From positions 2,318,001-2,382,000 of the forward strand of contig NZ_CP126170.1 in NCBI RefSeq assembly GCF_033170385.1: a stretch of DNA of 64,000 nucleotides, written 5' to 3'. The position numbers and the translations under genes were made by a program. This DNA comes from Xanthomonas rydalmerensis. Lineage in GTDB: Bacteria; Pseudomonadota; Gammaproteobacteria; Xanthomonadales; Xanthomonadaceae. The notes beneath the pieces were generated by a model that saw nothing but the letters and a program-made list of their open reading frames with translations, was not told the DNA's origin and ran no database searches. The first letter of the stretch is position 1. The number at the start of each line of letters is the position of its first letter. Of the stretch, positions 1 to 9,296 are shown piece by piece.

Positions 1-112
1 CATCGATGCGGCCTGCGGGCAGCTCAAGGGGCAGGTCATGGACCGCACCCGCCGCCAGGCCGAGTTCAAGCGCGAATTGCAGACGCGGGCGGATCGGGAT
101 GCGGCGGCTTAG
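1..112 (+). CDS. rlmN: 23S rRNA (A2503)/tRNA methyltransferase RlmN, C-terminal fragment
   Basis: Only the last 36 codons are present, read from base 2 to a TAG at 110-112. The tail ([10 protein letters not shown] followed by an Arg/Lys-rich stretch) matches the end of RlmN, the radical-SAM enzyme that methylates A2503 of 23S rRNA and A37 of some tRNAs. The catalytic part lies outside the window. The gene order rlmN-pilF-rodZ is conserved in gammaproteobacteria and supports the call. The stop overlaps the likely pilF start by 14 bases, suggesting translational coupling. Confidence 0.8.
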   Translation, partial: IDAACGQLKGQVMDRTRRQAEFKRELQTRADRDAAA

Positions 113-917
113 CCAAGGGCATTCCATCGCGGTGGTGGCGATTGCAGTGCTGGCCTTGCCGGGCTGCAACTGGATCGCCGCCAAGACCGGCACGGTGCGC
201 ACCGCCGAGCAGGTGCAGCCGAATTACTCGTTCCGCGACAACCGTGCGGTGAAGTCGCGCGTGGCCTTGCAGGAGCAACTCGGCCTGGCCGCCAACGGGC
301 TGGCCTTCAACGACCTGGACGCGGCGCAGACGCACGCGCGCAAGGCGCTGGCGCTGGATCCCAACTCGGTGGACGCGCTGACCGTGCTGGCGGTGGTCGC
401 CGATCGCCGTGGCGATGCCACGACCGCCGGCGGGTACTACCGCAAGGCCGCCGAACTGGCGCCGACCGACGGTGCGACCTTGAACAACTACGGCGCCTGG
501 CTGTGCGCGAACGGTTCGCCGGCCGAATCGCTGGCCTGGTTCGACCGCGCGCTTGCGCTCCAGGACTACGCCACCCCGGCCTCGGCACTGGCCAACGCCG
601 GCGGCTGCGCGCTGCAGGTCGGCCAGCGCGAGCGCGGCGAACGCGATCTGCGCAAGGCGCTGGACCTGGATCCGGACAACGCGTTCGCACTGGAGGCGAT
701 GGCGCGCAACCAGGTCGCGCAAGGGCGCTTTTTCGAGGCGCGCGCCTTCTCCGAGCGGCGTCTGGCGGCTGCGCCTGCCACCGCTTCCGTGTTACAACTT
801 GCTATTCAGATTGAGCAAAGGCTGGGCGACAAGGCTGCCGCCGGCCGTTACCAACAGCGGTTGCGCAAGGAGTTTCCCGACGCCGCGACCACGACACCCG
901 GGGCTAGTGCATTGTGA
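99..917 (+). CDS. pilF: type IV pilus pilotin/assembly lipoprotein PilF (PilW), TPR repeats
   Basis: This 272-residue protein has a lipoprotein signal with lipobox LPGC (Cys23), followed by tetratricopeptide repeats from about residue 55 to 250. PilF is the outer-membrane pilotin that helps the PilQ secretin multimerise in type IV pilus assembly. An upstream in-frame ATG at base 6 would add 31 Arg/Ser-rich residues inside rlmN and destroy the signal peptide, so the ATG at 99 is chosen. The gene sits between rlmN and rodZ, the usual location, and overlaps rodZ by 4 bases. Confidence 0.9.
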   Translation: MRRLSQGHSIAVVAIAVLALPGCNWIAAKTGTVRTAEQVQPNYSFRDNRAVKSRVALQEQLGLAANGLAFNDLDAAQTHARKALALDPNSVDALTVLAVVADRRGDATTAGGYYRKAAELAPTDGATLNNYGAWLCANGSPAESLAWFDRALALQDYATPASALANAGGCALQVGQRERGERDLRKALDLDPDNAFALEAMARNQVAQGRFFEARAFSERRLAAAPATASVLQLAIQIEQRLGDKAAAGRYQQRLRKEFPDAATTTPGASAL

Positions 918-1786
918 TCAGTGATTCCAATCCGAACGCTTTCGATGGCGCCAAAGGCTGCGGGCAACAGCTCCGCGAAGCGCGCGAAGCGGCGGGCCTG
1001 AGCATCGACGACGTCGGCAGCCGACTGCGCATGCCGGTGCATGTGGTGCAGGCACTCGAGTCGGAGCAGTGGCAGCGCCTCGGCGCGCCGGTGTTCGTGC
1101 GCGGGCAGCTGCGCAGCTATGCGCGCCTGCTCGGTGTCGATCTTGAGCCGCTGCTGCAGACCGCGCAGATCGCGCCGGTGCAGCCGGTCGAATTGATCAG
1201 CCACACGCATACGCCGCCGCTGCGGCGCATGCTCGAGAGCGCCACGCGGCGCATGGTGTACGTGGTGATCACCGCCGGACTGGCGGTGCCGGTCTGGTAC
1301 GCCACCCGCAGCCACTTCGCCGAGGACAATGGCCCCAGCACCGCGTCGCTGGACGTGGTGCCGGGCGCGCCGGGCAATACCGCGGCCGCGCCGGCGGCGC
1401 CGGCCAATGGCGCTGCGTCGACGGTGCCGGCCGCGCCGGTGGCCGCACGGCCGGCGCCGAGCGCTGCGCCGTACATCGCCTCGCTGACGCCGATGCCGCG
1501 CCCGGCGGCGGAGCCGGAAAAGAACAGCCTGAGCCTGTCGTTCCAGGGCGACAGCTGGGTGCAGATCCTCGCGCCCGACGGCACGCCGGTGGAGAAGGCG
1601 CTGCTGAGGGCGGGCGAGACCCGCACCTATGCGCCGGGCCAGGTCGGGCGCGTGGTGCTGGGCAATGCCTCCGCGGTCCAGGTTCAGCATGCCGGGAGTA
1701 CGGTGGATCTGACCCCGTTCAGGCGCGCGAACGTGGCGCGCTTTGCGGTATCCTCTGACGGTTCCGTGGTGCCCGCCTCCGAGTGA
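914..1786 (+). CDS. rodZ: cytoskeleton protein RodZ (HTH, single TM, DUF4115)
   Basis: The 290-residue product has an N-terminal helix-turn-helix of the RodZ type (about residues 16-80), a basic stretch and a single transmembrane segment (about 114-130). An Ala/Pro-rich periplasmic linker (about 140-200) leads to a C-terminal beta domain (DUF4115). RodZ links MreB filaments to the membrane and supports rod shape. It starts with GTG inside the pilF stop (GTGA overlap), which indicates translational coupling in the rlmN-pilF-rodZ-yfgM-bamB-der run. Confidence 0.88.
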   Translation: MISDSNPNAFDGAKGCGQQLREAREAAGLSIDDVGSRLRMPVHVVQALESEQWQRLGAPVFVRGQLRSYARLLGVDLEPLLQTAQIAPVQPVELISHTHTPPLRRMLESATRRMVYVVITAGLAVPVWYATRSHFAEDNGPSTASLDVVPGAPGNTAAAPAAPANGAASTVPAAPVAARPAPSAAPYIASLTPMPRPAAEPEKNSLSLSFQGDSWVQILAPDGTPVEKALLRAGETRTYAPGQVGRVVLGNASAVQVQHAGSTVDLTPFRRANVARFAVSSDGSVVPASE

Positions 1787-1850
1787 CGGCGGCGCGGTTC
1801 CTCATCTTCAACATTTCATGTCCCGTCGCAGCGGCGGGGCGAGAGTACGC

Positions 1851-2489
1851 ATGGCGATTGACGACCTGCTCGACGAGCACGAACAAAGCGAACGCGTCCG
1901 CACTTGGCTCAGGAAGAACGGCGCCGGCCTGATCGGCGGCATCGTCCTGGGCCTCGGCGCGATCATCGGCTGGCAGTGGTGGACCAAGCAGCGCTCCAGC
2001 GATCTGGCCCAGGCCAATGCCCGCTACGAAGCGGTGCTCAAGAGCATCCAGGCCAATCAGCTGGACAAGGCCGCCAAGGACATGGCCGAGCTGCAGCAGG
2101 GGTCGACCAACATCTACGCCGAACTGGCCGCGCTGCGCCTGGCCAAGGCGCAGGTCGATGCCGGCAAGTCCGATGCCGCGTTGACCACGCTGCGCGGGCT
2201 CAAGACCGACGGCGAAATGAAGGTGATGGTCGACCATCGCGTGGCGCGGCTGCTGATTTCCGGCGGCAAGCCGCAGGACGCGCTGCCGCTGGTGGCTTCG
2301 GCCACCGATGCGCAGGGCCTGGAAATTCGCGGCGATGCGCTGATCGCGCAGGGCAAGCGCGACGCGGCGCGTGACGCGTACGCCAAAGCGCTGACCAGCC
2401 TGGACGTGGCCTCGCCGCAGCGGCGCGTGGTCGAAACGAAATTGATGGATGCGGGCGGCAGCGTGCCGAATGCCGCGGAGCCGATCTGA
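1851..2489 (+). CDS. yfgM: YfgM family TPR membrane protein (ancillary SecYEG translocon subunit)
   Basis: The product has 212 residues: an acidic N-terminus (MAIDDLLDEHEQ), one transmembrane segment (about 24-44) and a periplasmic TPR-like domain. This is the architecture of YfgM, which associates with the Sec translocon and periplasmic chaperones and is encoded next to bamB. The reading frame opens earlier at 1743, but that extension is not family-like. The ATG at 1851 gives the typical N-terminus. The stop overlaps the bamB ATG by one base (TGATG). Confidence 0.88.
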   Translation: MAIDDLLDEHEQSERVRTWLRKNGAGLIGGIVLGLGAIIGWQWWTKQRSSDLAQANARYEAVLKSIQANQLDKAAKDMAELQQGSTNIYAELAALRLAKAQVDAGKSDAALTTLRGLKTDGEMKVMVDHRVARLLISGGKPQDALPLVASATDAQGLEIRGDALIAQGKRDAARDAYAKALTSLDVASPQRRVVETKLMDAGGSVPNAAEPI

Positions 2490-3844
2490 TGAAGGTAGTC
2501 ATGTTCAAGCGTGTCGCCACCGTGGCCCTGCTGGGTCTGGCGTTGTCGGGCTGCACCACGGTCAAGGGCTGGTTCGCCGGCAAGGATGCGGCTGCCAAGA
2601 AGGCCGCCGAGCCGGCCGAACTGGTGAAGTTCACCCCGTCGGTGAAGGTGGTGAAGCTGTGGTCCACCGACGCCGGCAAGGGCGAGCGCCGCATCGGCGT
2701 GCGCCAGCACCCGGTGGTGGCCGACGGCAAGGTGTATGCGGCCGCGACCTCCGGCACGGTCTACGCGCTGGATCTGCAGACCGGCAAGACCATCTGGGAA
2801 TACGACGCCAAGCAGGCGCGCAAGCAGAAGCTGGCGCAGGTCGAGGACCAGCCGAAGAGCCAGGTCGAGAGCGAGTCCGGCAAGAACCTGACCAAGGATG
2901 AGCGCGCCGCGTACAAGCAGCGCCTGCGCAACGAGAAGCAGCAGGCCAAGGAGCGCAAGCGGCTTGAGAAGAAGCGTCCGCTGCCGCGCTTCGCCGGCGG
3001 CCCGGGCGTGGGCGATGGCCTGGTGGTCGTCGGTGCGCTGGATGGCGAGGTGATCGCACTCGATGCCGCTACCGGCACCGAGAAGTGGCGCGCCAAGGTG
3101 CCCAACGAAGTGATCGCCGCGCCGGTGATCGCGCAGAACACGGTGTTCGTGCGCAGCAACGACGGCCGCACCACGGCTTTCGATGCCGCCACCGGCCAGC
3201 AGCGCTGGTTCAACGCGCAGGAACTGCCGAGCCTGACCGTGCGCGGCAACGCGCCGGTGGTGGCGGGTCCGGGCGTGCTGTTCATCGGCAACGACGACGG
3301 CACCCTGGCCGCGCTGGCGATGCAGGACGGCCGCGTGCTGTGGGAGCAGACCATCGGTGCGCCGGAAGGCCGCACCGAGCTGGAGCGCATGGCCGACGTC
3401 GACGGCGCCCCGGTGCTCGACGGCACCACGCTGTTCGCGACCAGCTTCAAGAACCAGACCGTAGCACTGGAAGGTCCGAGCGGCCGTCCGCTATGGAGCC
3501 GCGATCATGGCGGCGCCGGCGGCGTCGGCGTGAGCTCCGGCAACGTGGTGGTGGCCGACAACGCCGGCACCGTGTGGGCGCTGGACAAGGCCTCCGGATC
3601 GGCGATGTGGTCGCAGCCGGCGCTGGCGCGCCGTTCGCTGACCGGTGTGGCGATCCAGGGCGACTACGCCGTGGTCGGTGACTACAAGGGCTATCTGCAC
3701 TGGCTCCGGCTCGACAACGGCGAGTTCGCCGCGCGCGAGCGGGTCGGGCGCCAGCCGCTGGTGGCGCAGCCGGTGGTCGCGGACGGAATTCTGCTGATGC
3801 AGAACACGAAAGGCGACCTGACCGCGTTCCGGTTGGGTCAATAA
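2489..3844 (+). CDS. bamB: outer membrane protein assembly factor BamB
   Basis: A lipoprotein of 451 residues with lipobox LSGC (Cys22 from this start) and repeated PQQ/WD-like blades ending in motifs such as ATGxxxW. BamB is the beta-propeller scaffold lipoprotein of the BAM complex that inserts beta-barrel proteins into the outer membrane. An alternative in-frame ATG at 2501 (MFKRVATV) also gives a good signal peptide. The protein is longer than the roughly 390-residue E. coli homologue because of a highly charged, Lys/Arg/Glu-rich insertion at about residues 108-167, between early blades. It sits between yfgM and der as in E. coli. Confidence 0.92.
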   Translation: MKVVMFKRVATVALLGLALSGCTTVKGWFAGKDAAAKKAAEPAELVKFTPSVKVVKLWSTDAGKGERRIGVRQHPVVADGKVYAAATSGTVYALDLQTGKTIWEYDAKQARKQKLAQVEDQPKSQVESESGKNLTKDERAAYKQRLRNEKQQAKERKRLEKKRPLPRFAGGPGVGDGLVVVGALDGEVIALDAATGTEKWRAKVPNEVIAAPVIAQNTVFVRSNDGRTTAFDAATGQQRWFNAQELPSLTVRGNAPVVAGPGVLFIGNDDGTLAALAMQDGRVLWEQTIGAPEGRTELERMADVDGAPVLDGTTLFATSFKNQTVALEGPSGRPLWSRDHGGAGGVGVSSGNVVVADNAGTVWALDKASGSAMWSQPALARRSLTGVAIQGDYAVVGDYKGYLHWLRLDNGEFAARERVGRQPLVAQPVVADGILLMQNTKGDLTAFRLGQ

Positions 3845-3862
3845 CAAGAGAAGGATGTCGCG

Positions 3863-5260
3863 ATGCTGCCGCTGGTCGCCCTGGTTGGACGGCCGAATGT
3901 CGGCAAGTCCACGCTGTTCAACGCGCTGACGCGCAGCCGTGACGCGCTGGTCCACGACCAGCCCGGCGTCACCCGCGATCGCCACTACGGGGTCTGCCGG
4001 CTGCAGCCGGAAACCCCGTTCGTGATCGTCGATACCGGCGGTATCTCCGGCGAAGAGGAAGGCCTGGCCGGTGCCACCGCCGAGCAGGCGCGCGCCGCGG
4101 CCGGCGAGGCCGACCTGATCCTGTTCGTGGTCGACGGCCGCGAGGGCTCGTCCTCGCTCGACGACGAGATCCTGGCCTGGCTGCGCAAGCTGGCGCGGCC
4201 GACCCTGCTGCTGATCAACAAGATCGACGGAACCGACGAGGACCAGGTGCGCGCCGAGTTCGCGCGCTACGGTCTCGGCGACGCCATCGCGGTTTCCGCC
4301 GCACACCGCCATGGCATCGACGACCTGCTCGAGGAAGTCCTGGAGCGGTTGCCGGAAGAGGGCGCCGGCGAAACCCTGGACACCGATCCGGCGCGCATGC
4401 GCATCGCCTTCGTCGGTCGCCCGAACGTCGGCAAGTCGACCCTGGTCAATCGCCTGCTGGGCGAGGAGCGCATGATCGCTTCCGAGGTTCCGGGCACCAC
4501 CCGCGACTCGATCGCGGTGGACCTGGAACGCGACGGCCGCCTGTACCGGCTGATCGACACCGCCGGCCTGCGTCGCCGCGGCCGCGTCGAGGAGGCGGTG
4601 GAGAAGTTCAGCGCGTTCAAGACGCTGCAGGCGATCGAGCAGTGCCAGGTGGCGGTGCTGATGCTCGATGCCGGCGAAGGCGTGACCGACCAGGACGCGA
4701 CCGTGCTCGGCGCGATCCTCGATGCCGGCCGTGCCCTGGTGGTGGCGATCAACAAGTGGGACGGCCAGAGCGACTACCAGCGCGCGCAGGCCGAAGATCT
4801 GCTGTCGCGCAAGCTCGGCTTCGTGGCCTGGGCCGAGGCGGTGCGCATCTCCGCCAAGCATGGCTCGGGCATGCGCGAGCTGTTCCAGGCGATCCATCGC
4901 GCACACGCCTCGGCGGTGCGCGAGTTCAGCACCAGCGAGGTGAACCAGGCGCTGGAAATCGCCTACGAAAGCAATCCGCCGCCGAGCATCCGCGGACACG
5001 TCTCCAAGCTGCGCTACGTGCATCCGGGCGGCAGCAATCCGCCGACCTTCATCGTCCACGGCACACGCCTGAAGGTGCTGCCGGAATCGTACAAGCGCTA
5101 CCTGGAAAACTTCTTCCGCAAGCGCTTCAAGCTGGTCGGCACGCCGGTGCGCTTCATGTTCCGCGAAGGTGCCAACCCGTACGAAGGCAAGAAGAACGTG
5201 CTGACCGAGCGCCAGATCGCCAAGAAGCGGCGCCTGATGAAGCACGTCCGCGGCAAGTAG
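3863..5260 (+). CDS. der: ribosome biogenesis GTPase Der (EngA)
   Basis: Der is an essential GTPase in 50S subunit maturation with two tandem G domains and a C-terminal KH-like domain. Both P-loops are visible: [12 protein letters not shown] near residue 8 and [12 protein letters not shown] near residue 188. NKID and NKWD G4 motifs and the basic KH-like C-terminus (ending [12 protein letters not shown]) are also present. The length of 465 residues is normal. The ATG is preceded by an AGAAGGA ribosome-binding site and lies 18 bases after bamB. Confidence 0.97.
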   Translation: MLPLVALVGRPNVGKSTLFNALTRSRDALVHDQPGVTRDRHYGVCRLQPETPFVIVDTGGISGEEEGLAGATAEQARAAAGEADLILFVVDGREGSSSLDDEILAWLRKLARPTLLLINKIDGTDEDQVRAEFARYGLGDAIAVSAAHRHGIDDLLEEVLERLPEEGAGETLDTDPARMRIAFVGRPNVGKSTLVNRLLGEERMIASEVPGTTRDSIAVDLERDGRLYRLIDTAGLRRRGRVEEAVEKFSAFKTLQAIEQCQVAVLMLDAGEGVTDQDATVLGAILDAGRALVVAINKWDGQSDYQRAQAEDLLSRKLGFVAWAEAVRISAKHGSGMRELFQAIHRAHASAVREFSTSEVNQALEIAYESNPPPSIRGHVSKLRYVHPGGSNPPTFIVHGTRLKVLPESYKRYLENFFRKRFKLVGTPVRFMFREGANPYEGKKNVLTERQIAKKRRLMKHVRGK

Positions 5261-5266
5261 CGCACG

Positions 5267-5872
5267 ATGGACCCGCAGCGCGCGATCACCCTCGGCATTC
5301 TCGCCGGTGGCCGCGCGCAGCGCCTGGGCGGACACGACAAGGCCTGGCTGCAACGCGGCGGGCAGGCGCAGGTGGAGTGGCTGGTACAGACGCTGGCGCC
5401 GCGGGTGTCTGCGGTGCTGGTCAGCGCCAACCGCAGCTTGCCGCGCTACGCCGCCATTGGATTGAAGGCCGTGCCGGACCGCGTCGCGGCGCCGGCCGGG
5501 GCGGAGCGTTCGCTGGGGCCGATCGCCGGGCTGGATGCACTCGCCGCCGCCTGCGCCACGCCCTGGTTGCTGACTGTGCCGGTCGACCTGTGCGTGTTGC
5601 CGCCGGATCTGCCCGCAAAGCTGGCCGCAGCCGCTGAGGAGTGCGACGGTGCCTGGGTCGAGGATGCCGACGGCGCGCAGCCGCTGGTGGCGCTGTACCG
5701 GTTATCCGCGCTGCGTCCGGCGCTGGAGGAGGCGCTGGCGGCCGCCCGCTACGCGCCGCGGGCTTTGCAGCAGCGCCTGCGGATGGGGCCGGTGGCGCTG
5801 CCGGAGATCGTGCTGGGCAACCTGAACACGCCGCAGGACCTGGCCGCAGCGGGTATCCTGCCGCCACCATGA
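5267..5872 (+). CDS. mobA: molybdenum cofactor guanylyltransferase MobA
   Basis: A nucleotidyltransferase of 201 residues with the N-terminal signature LAGGRAQRLGGHDKAW, an LxGGxxxRxGGxDK variant typical of MobA. MobA attaches GMP to molybdopterin to make the guanine dinucleotide form of the cofactor used by DMSO-reductase-family enzymes. It lies 6 bases after der, and its stop overlaps the moeA start (ATGA at 5869-5872). The direct link to moeA and moeB supports a molybdenum-cofactor operon. Confidence 0.9.
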   Translation: MDPQRAITLGILAGGRAQRLGGHDKAWLQRGGQAQVEWLVQTLAPRVSAVLVSANRSLPRYAAIGLKAVPDRVAAPAGAERSLGPIAGLDALAAACATPWLLTVPVDLCVLPPDLPAKLAAAAEECDGAWVEDADGAQPLVALYRLSALRPALEEALAAARYAPRALQQRLRMGPVALPEIVLGNLNTPQDLAAAGILPPP

Positions 5873-7086
5873 CCGACTATCCCTCCCGGATCGCCTACAC
5901 CGACGCGTTGGCGATCGTCGCTGCCGCTGCGCGTGCCCGTCCCGTCAACAGCGAGCGCCTGGCGGCGTCGCGCGCCGATGGCCGCATCCTGCTGGAACCG
6001 CTGGATGCGCCGATCGACCTGCCGCCGTTCGCCAACAGCGCGATGGACGGTTTCGCGCTGCGCCATGCCGACCTGGCCCCTGGGGCGCCGACCGACTTGC
6101 ACCTGGCCGGCGAGCAGTTCGCCGGCGCCGATCGGCAGCAGGCGCTCGCGCCCGGCGAATGCCTGCGCATCACCACCGGCGCGCCGCTGCCGGCCGGGGC
6201 GGATACGGTGGTGATCAAGGAGAACGTGCACGAGCACGATGGCGTGGTGCAGGTCCCGGCCGAGATCGCCGCCGGCGCGCACGTGCGGGCGCGCGGCGAG
6301 GACGTGCGTGCCGGCGAGCGCGTGCTCGAGGCCGGCATGCTGCTGACGCCCTCGCGCATCGGCCTGGCGGCGGCCTTGGGCATGGACCAGCTGACGGTGG
6401 CGGCGCGGCCGACCGTGGCGGTATTCGCCACCGGCGACGAACTGGTCGAGCCGGGCATGCCGTTGCAGCCGGGGCAGATCTACAACAGCAACCGCGACAT
6501 GCTCATGGCGCAGCTGCGCCTGCTCGGCCTGGCGCCGACCGCCTGGCCGACTCTGCCGGACGATCCGCAGCGCATCCAGGCCATGCTCGCCGATGCGGCC
6601 TCGGCATTCGACGTGGTGCTGACCTGCGGCGGCGTCTCCGCCGGCGAGAAGGACTACCTGCCGCGGCTGCTGGCCGAGTACGGCCGCATCCTGTTCTGGA
6701 AGGTGCGCATGCGTCCGGGCATGCCGCTGTTGTTCGGCGAGTGGGATCGCGCCCTGTTCCTGGGCCTGCCGGGTAATCCGGTGTCGGTGCTGGCGACCTT
6801 CCTGGCGATCGGGCGACCGTTGCTGGATGCATTGCAGCGTCGCAGCGAGCCGCACCGGACCTGGCGCGCAAGGCTGGCGGCCGGCTGGGACAAGCGCCAC
6901 GACCGGCTGGAGTTCCTGCGCGGACGCATGCGCTGCGATGCGCGCGGCCAACTGTGGGCGGAGCCGAATCCCGCGGACGGCTCGCATCGCCTGCGCGGCG
7001 CCGCCGACAGCGACGTGCTGCTGCGGCTGGAGGAGGGCGCGCGCCAGTTCCAGGCCGGCGACGTGGTCGAGGTGGTGCCGTACTGA
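5869..7086 (+). CDS. moeA: molybdopterin molybdenumtransferase MoeA
   Basis: The 405-residue product carries MoeA signatures: ANSAMDGFA near residues 60-68, ITTGAPLP, FATGDEL, the TCGGVSAGEKDY loop and LFLGLPGNPVS. MoeA catalyses molybdate insertion into adenylated molybdopterin. The start at 5869 overlaps the mobA stop by four bases. A longer in-frame opening back to 5641 lies entirely within mobA and is not family-like. Confidence 0.95.
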   Translation: MTDYPSRIAYTDALAIVAAAARARPVNSERLAASRADGRILLEPLDAPIDLPPFANSAMDGFALRHADLAPGAPTDLHLAGEQFAGADRQQALAPGECLRITTGAPLPAGADTVVIKENVHEHDGVVQVPAEIAAGAHVRARGEDVRAGERVLEAGMLLTPSRIGLAAALGMDQLTVAARPTVAVFATGDELVEPGMPLQPGQIYNSNRDMLMAQLRLLGLAPTAWPTLPDDPQRIQAMLADAASAFDVVLTCGGVSAGEKDYLPRLLAEYGRILFWKVRMRPGMPLLFGEWDRALFLGLPGNPVSVLATFLAIGRPLLDALQRRSEPHRTWRARLAAGWDKRHDRLEFLRGRMRCDARGQLWAEPNPADGSHRLRGAADSDVLLRLEEGARQFQAGDVVEVVPY

Positions 7087-7137
7087 ACTGCGCCGCGCAT
7101 GGCGGACGCGCGCCCGGTTTGCGCCGATAATGCGCGC

Positions 7138-8274
7138 ATGGGCATTCGAGAACTGACCCCCGCACAGGCGCAGGCGCGGCAGGCGCAGGGCGCGCACTTG
7201 ATCGACATCCGCGAGGAGCACGAGCGCGCCACCGGCATGGCCAGCGGTGCGCAGGGCGTGGCCCGCGCGCAGTTGCAGGCCGACCCGTCCGCCTATCTCG
7301 GCGCCAAGACCGAGGTGCTGCTGATCTGCCAGAGCGGCAAGCGCTCGCACGACACCGCGGTGTTCCTGGAGCAGGCCGGCTACACGCAGGTCGCCTCGGT
7401 ACTGGGCGGCACGACGCGCTGGCAGCGCGAGGGCTTGCCGCTGCAGCGGCCGGCGCTGGCGCCGGAACAGGAAGACTTCTTCGACCGTTATTCGCGGCAT
7501 CTGCGCCTGCCCGAAGTCGGGGTCGAGGGCCAGCGCCGGCTGCAGGCCGCGCGCGTGCTGCTGGTCGGCGCCGGCGGCCTGGGCTCGCCGGCTGGCTTCT
7601 ACCTGGCCGCGGCCGGGGTGGGGCAGTTGCGCATCGCCGATGACGATGTGGTCGAGCGCAGCAACCTGCAGCGGCAGATCCTGCACGGTGACGCGCGGAT
7701 CGGCCAGGCCAAGGTGGACTCGGCCGCGGCGAGCCTGGGCGCGCTGAACCCGGGCGTGCGGGTGGAGGCGCTGCGCGAGCGGGTCACCGCGGACAACGTC
7801 GAGCGGCTGCTGCAGGACGTGGACGTCGTGCTGGACGGTTCGGACAATTTCCCTGCGCGTTACCTGCTCAACGATGCCTGCGTGAAGCTGGGCAAGCCGC
7901 TGGTGTACGGCGCGGTGCAGCGTTTCGAGGGCCAGGTCAGCGTGTTCGACGCCGGCCGCCGGCGCGGGCAGGCGCCGTGCTACCGCTGCCTGTTCCCGGA
8001 GCCGCCGCCGCCGGAATTCGCGCCGAACTGCGCCGACGCCGGCGTCCTCGGGGTGCTGCCTGGCATCGTCGGCCTGCTGCAGGCCAACGAGGTCTTGAAG
8101 CTGTTGCTCAACATCGGTGAGCCGCTGCGCGGCCGCCTGCTGCACTTCGACGCGCTGGCGATGCGCTTCCGCGAAACCCGCCTATCTGCCGATCCGCAGT
8201 GTCCGCTGTGTGCGCCGGAGCGGCCGTTTCCTGGCTATATCGACTATGCGCAGTTCTGTGGTGCTGAGGGTTAG
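7138..8274 (+). CDS. moeB: molybdopterin-synthase adenylyltransferase MoeB with N-terminal rhodanese domain
   Basis: A fusion of 378 residues. Residues 1 to about 105 form a rhodanese domain with the persulfide Cys64 in CQSGKRS. From about residue 115 comes a ThiF/MoeB E1-like domain with the GAGGLGSP nucleotide loop, RSNLQRQ, the CYRCLFP segment and a C-terminal CPLC zinc pair. MoeB adenylates the C-terminus of MoaD; the fused rhodanese could supply sulfur, as in eukaryotic MOCS3 where the order is reversed. It follows moeA by 51 bases. An upstream in-frame ATG at 7099 is rejected because the family N-terminus begins at MGIREL. Confidence 0.88.
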   Translation: MGIRELTPAQAQARQAQGAHLIDIREEHERATGMASGAQGVARAQLQADPSAYLGAKTEVLLICQSGKRSHDTAVFLEQAGYTQVASVLGGTTRWQREGLPLQRPALAPEQEDFFDRYSRHLRLPEVGVEGQRRLQAARVLLVGAGGLGSPAGFYLAAAGVGQLRIADDDVVERSNLQRQILHGDARIGQAKVDSAAASLGALNPGVRVEALRERVTADNVERLLQDVDVVLDGSDNFPARYLLNDACVKLGKPLVYGAVQRFEGQVSVFDAGRRRGQAPCYRCLFPEPPPPEFAPNCADAGVLGVLPGIVGLLQANEVLKLLLNIGEPLRGRLLHFDALAMRFRETRLSADPQCPLCAPERPFPGYIDYAQFCGAEG

Positions 8275-8281
8275 CTGCCAC

Positions 8282-9115
8282 TAGGTGTCGCTGTTCGCGG
8301 CGGCGGACGTACCCTCATCCGCCCCTTCGGGGCACCTTCTCCCGGTGGGGGAAGGGAAGCGGGTCTAGGTGGCTGAAGCAGTGCCGTGCACGCTTTAAGC
8401 CCCTCTCCCCCCGGGAGAGGGGTTGGGGTGAGGGTACGGCGCGAAGCGCACTCGTGGTGCCAGCCTGCAGTAGGTGTCGCTGTGCGCGGCGGCACCCGCA
8501 CTCTCATCCGCCCCTTCGGGGCACCTTCTCCCGGTGGGAGAAGGGGAGGCGCGGTTTCGATGGCTGAAGCAGTGCCGTGCACGCTTTAAGCCCCTCTCCC
8601 TCCGGGAGAGGGGTTGGGGTGAGGGTACGGCGCGAAGCGCACTCGTGGTGCCAGCCTGCAGTAGGTGTCGCTGTGCGCGGCGGCACCCGCACCCTCATCC
8701 GCCCCTTAGGGACACCTTCTCCCGGTGGGAGAAGGGAGGCGCGGTCTCGATGGCTGAAGCGGCGTCGCGACGCTTAAGCCCCTCTCCCTCCGGGAGAGGG
8801 GTTGGGGTGAGGGTAGGGCGCGCAGCGCCTCGCGATGCCAAGCCACACTAGCGTCGCTGTGCGCGACGGCACCCGCACCCTCATCCGCCCCTGCGGGGCA
8901 CCTTCTCCCGGTGGGAGAAGGGAAGCGAGGTCTCGATGGCTGAAGCAGCGCTGTGCATGCTCAAGCCCCTCTCCCCACGGGAGAGGGGTTGGGGGTGAGG
9001 GTACGGCGCGAAGCGCACTCGTGGTGCCAGCCTGCAGTAGGTGTCGCTGTGCGCGGCGGCACCCGCACCCTCATCCGCCCCTTAGGGACACCTTCTCCCG
9101 GTGGGAGAAGGGAAA
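8282..9115. repeat. tandem array of a ~189-bp intergenic repeat (about 4.5 copies)
   Basis: The 1-kb gap between moeB and the antiporter gene is filled by units that each begin with TAGGTGTCGCTGTGCGCGG (at about 8282, 8471, 8662, 8849 in a diverged form, and 9038). Unit starts are spaced 187-191 bases apart. Each unit contains CCTCATCCGCCCC, CACCTTCTCCCGGTGGGAG and CCCCTCTCCCTCCGGGAGAG, the last two being palindromic hairpins. The final copy is partial. Open frames here are repetitive and not genes. From 9116 to 9296 I see nothing further except the region just upstream of the antiporter gene. Confidence 0.9.
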
Positions 9116-9296
9116 CAGGTTCCTGGTGGGAAAAGGAAGGTGTGCTCTGCGCGTTGATCGCACGATCGACATTGGCCGGCAATCGACCGCCTGCATGTCT
9201 CAGGCGACGCGTGGTGCGCGCAGCACGCAGTGCGCCGCGTCTCATGTCGCATCCCGCTCCATAGGGATGCTCCGGCGGTGTGCGTAGAATCAGCGC

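Noticed and set aside
8282..9115. CRISPR array
   Set aside because: Units are ~189 bp and nearly identical along their length, with no short repeat/unique spacer pattern and no cas genes nearby.
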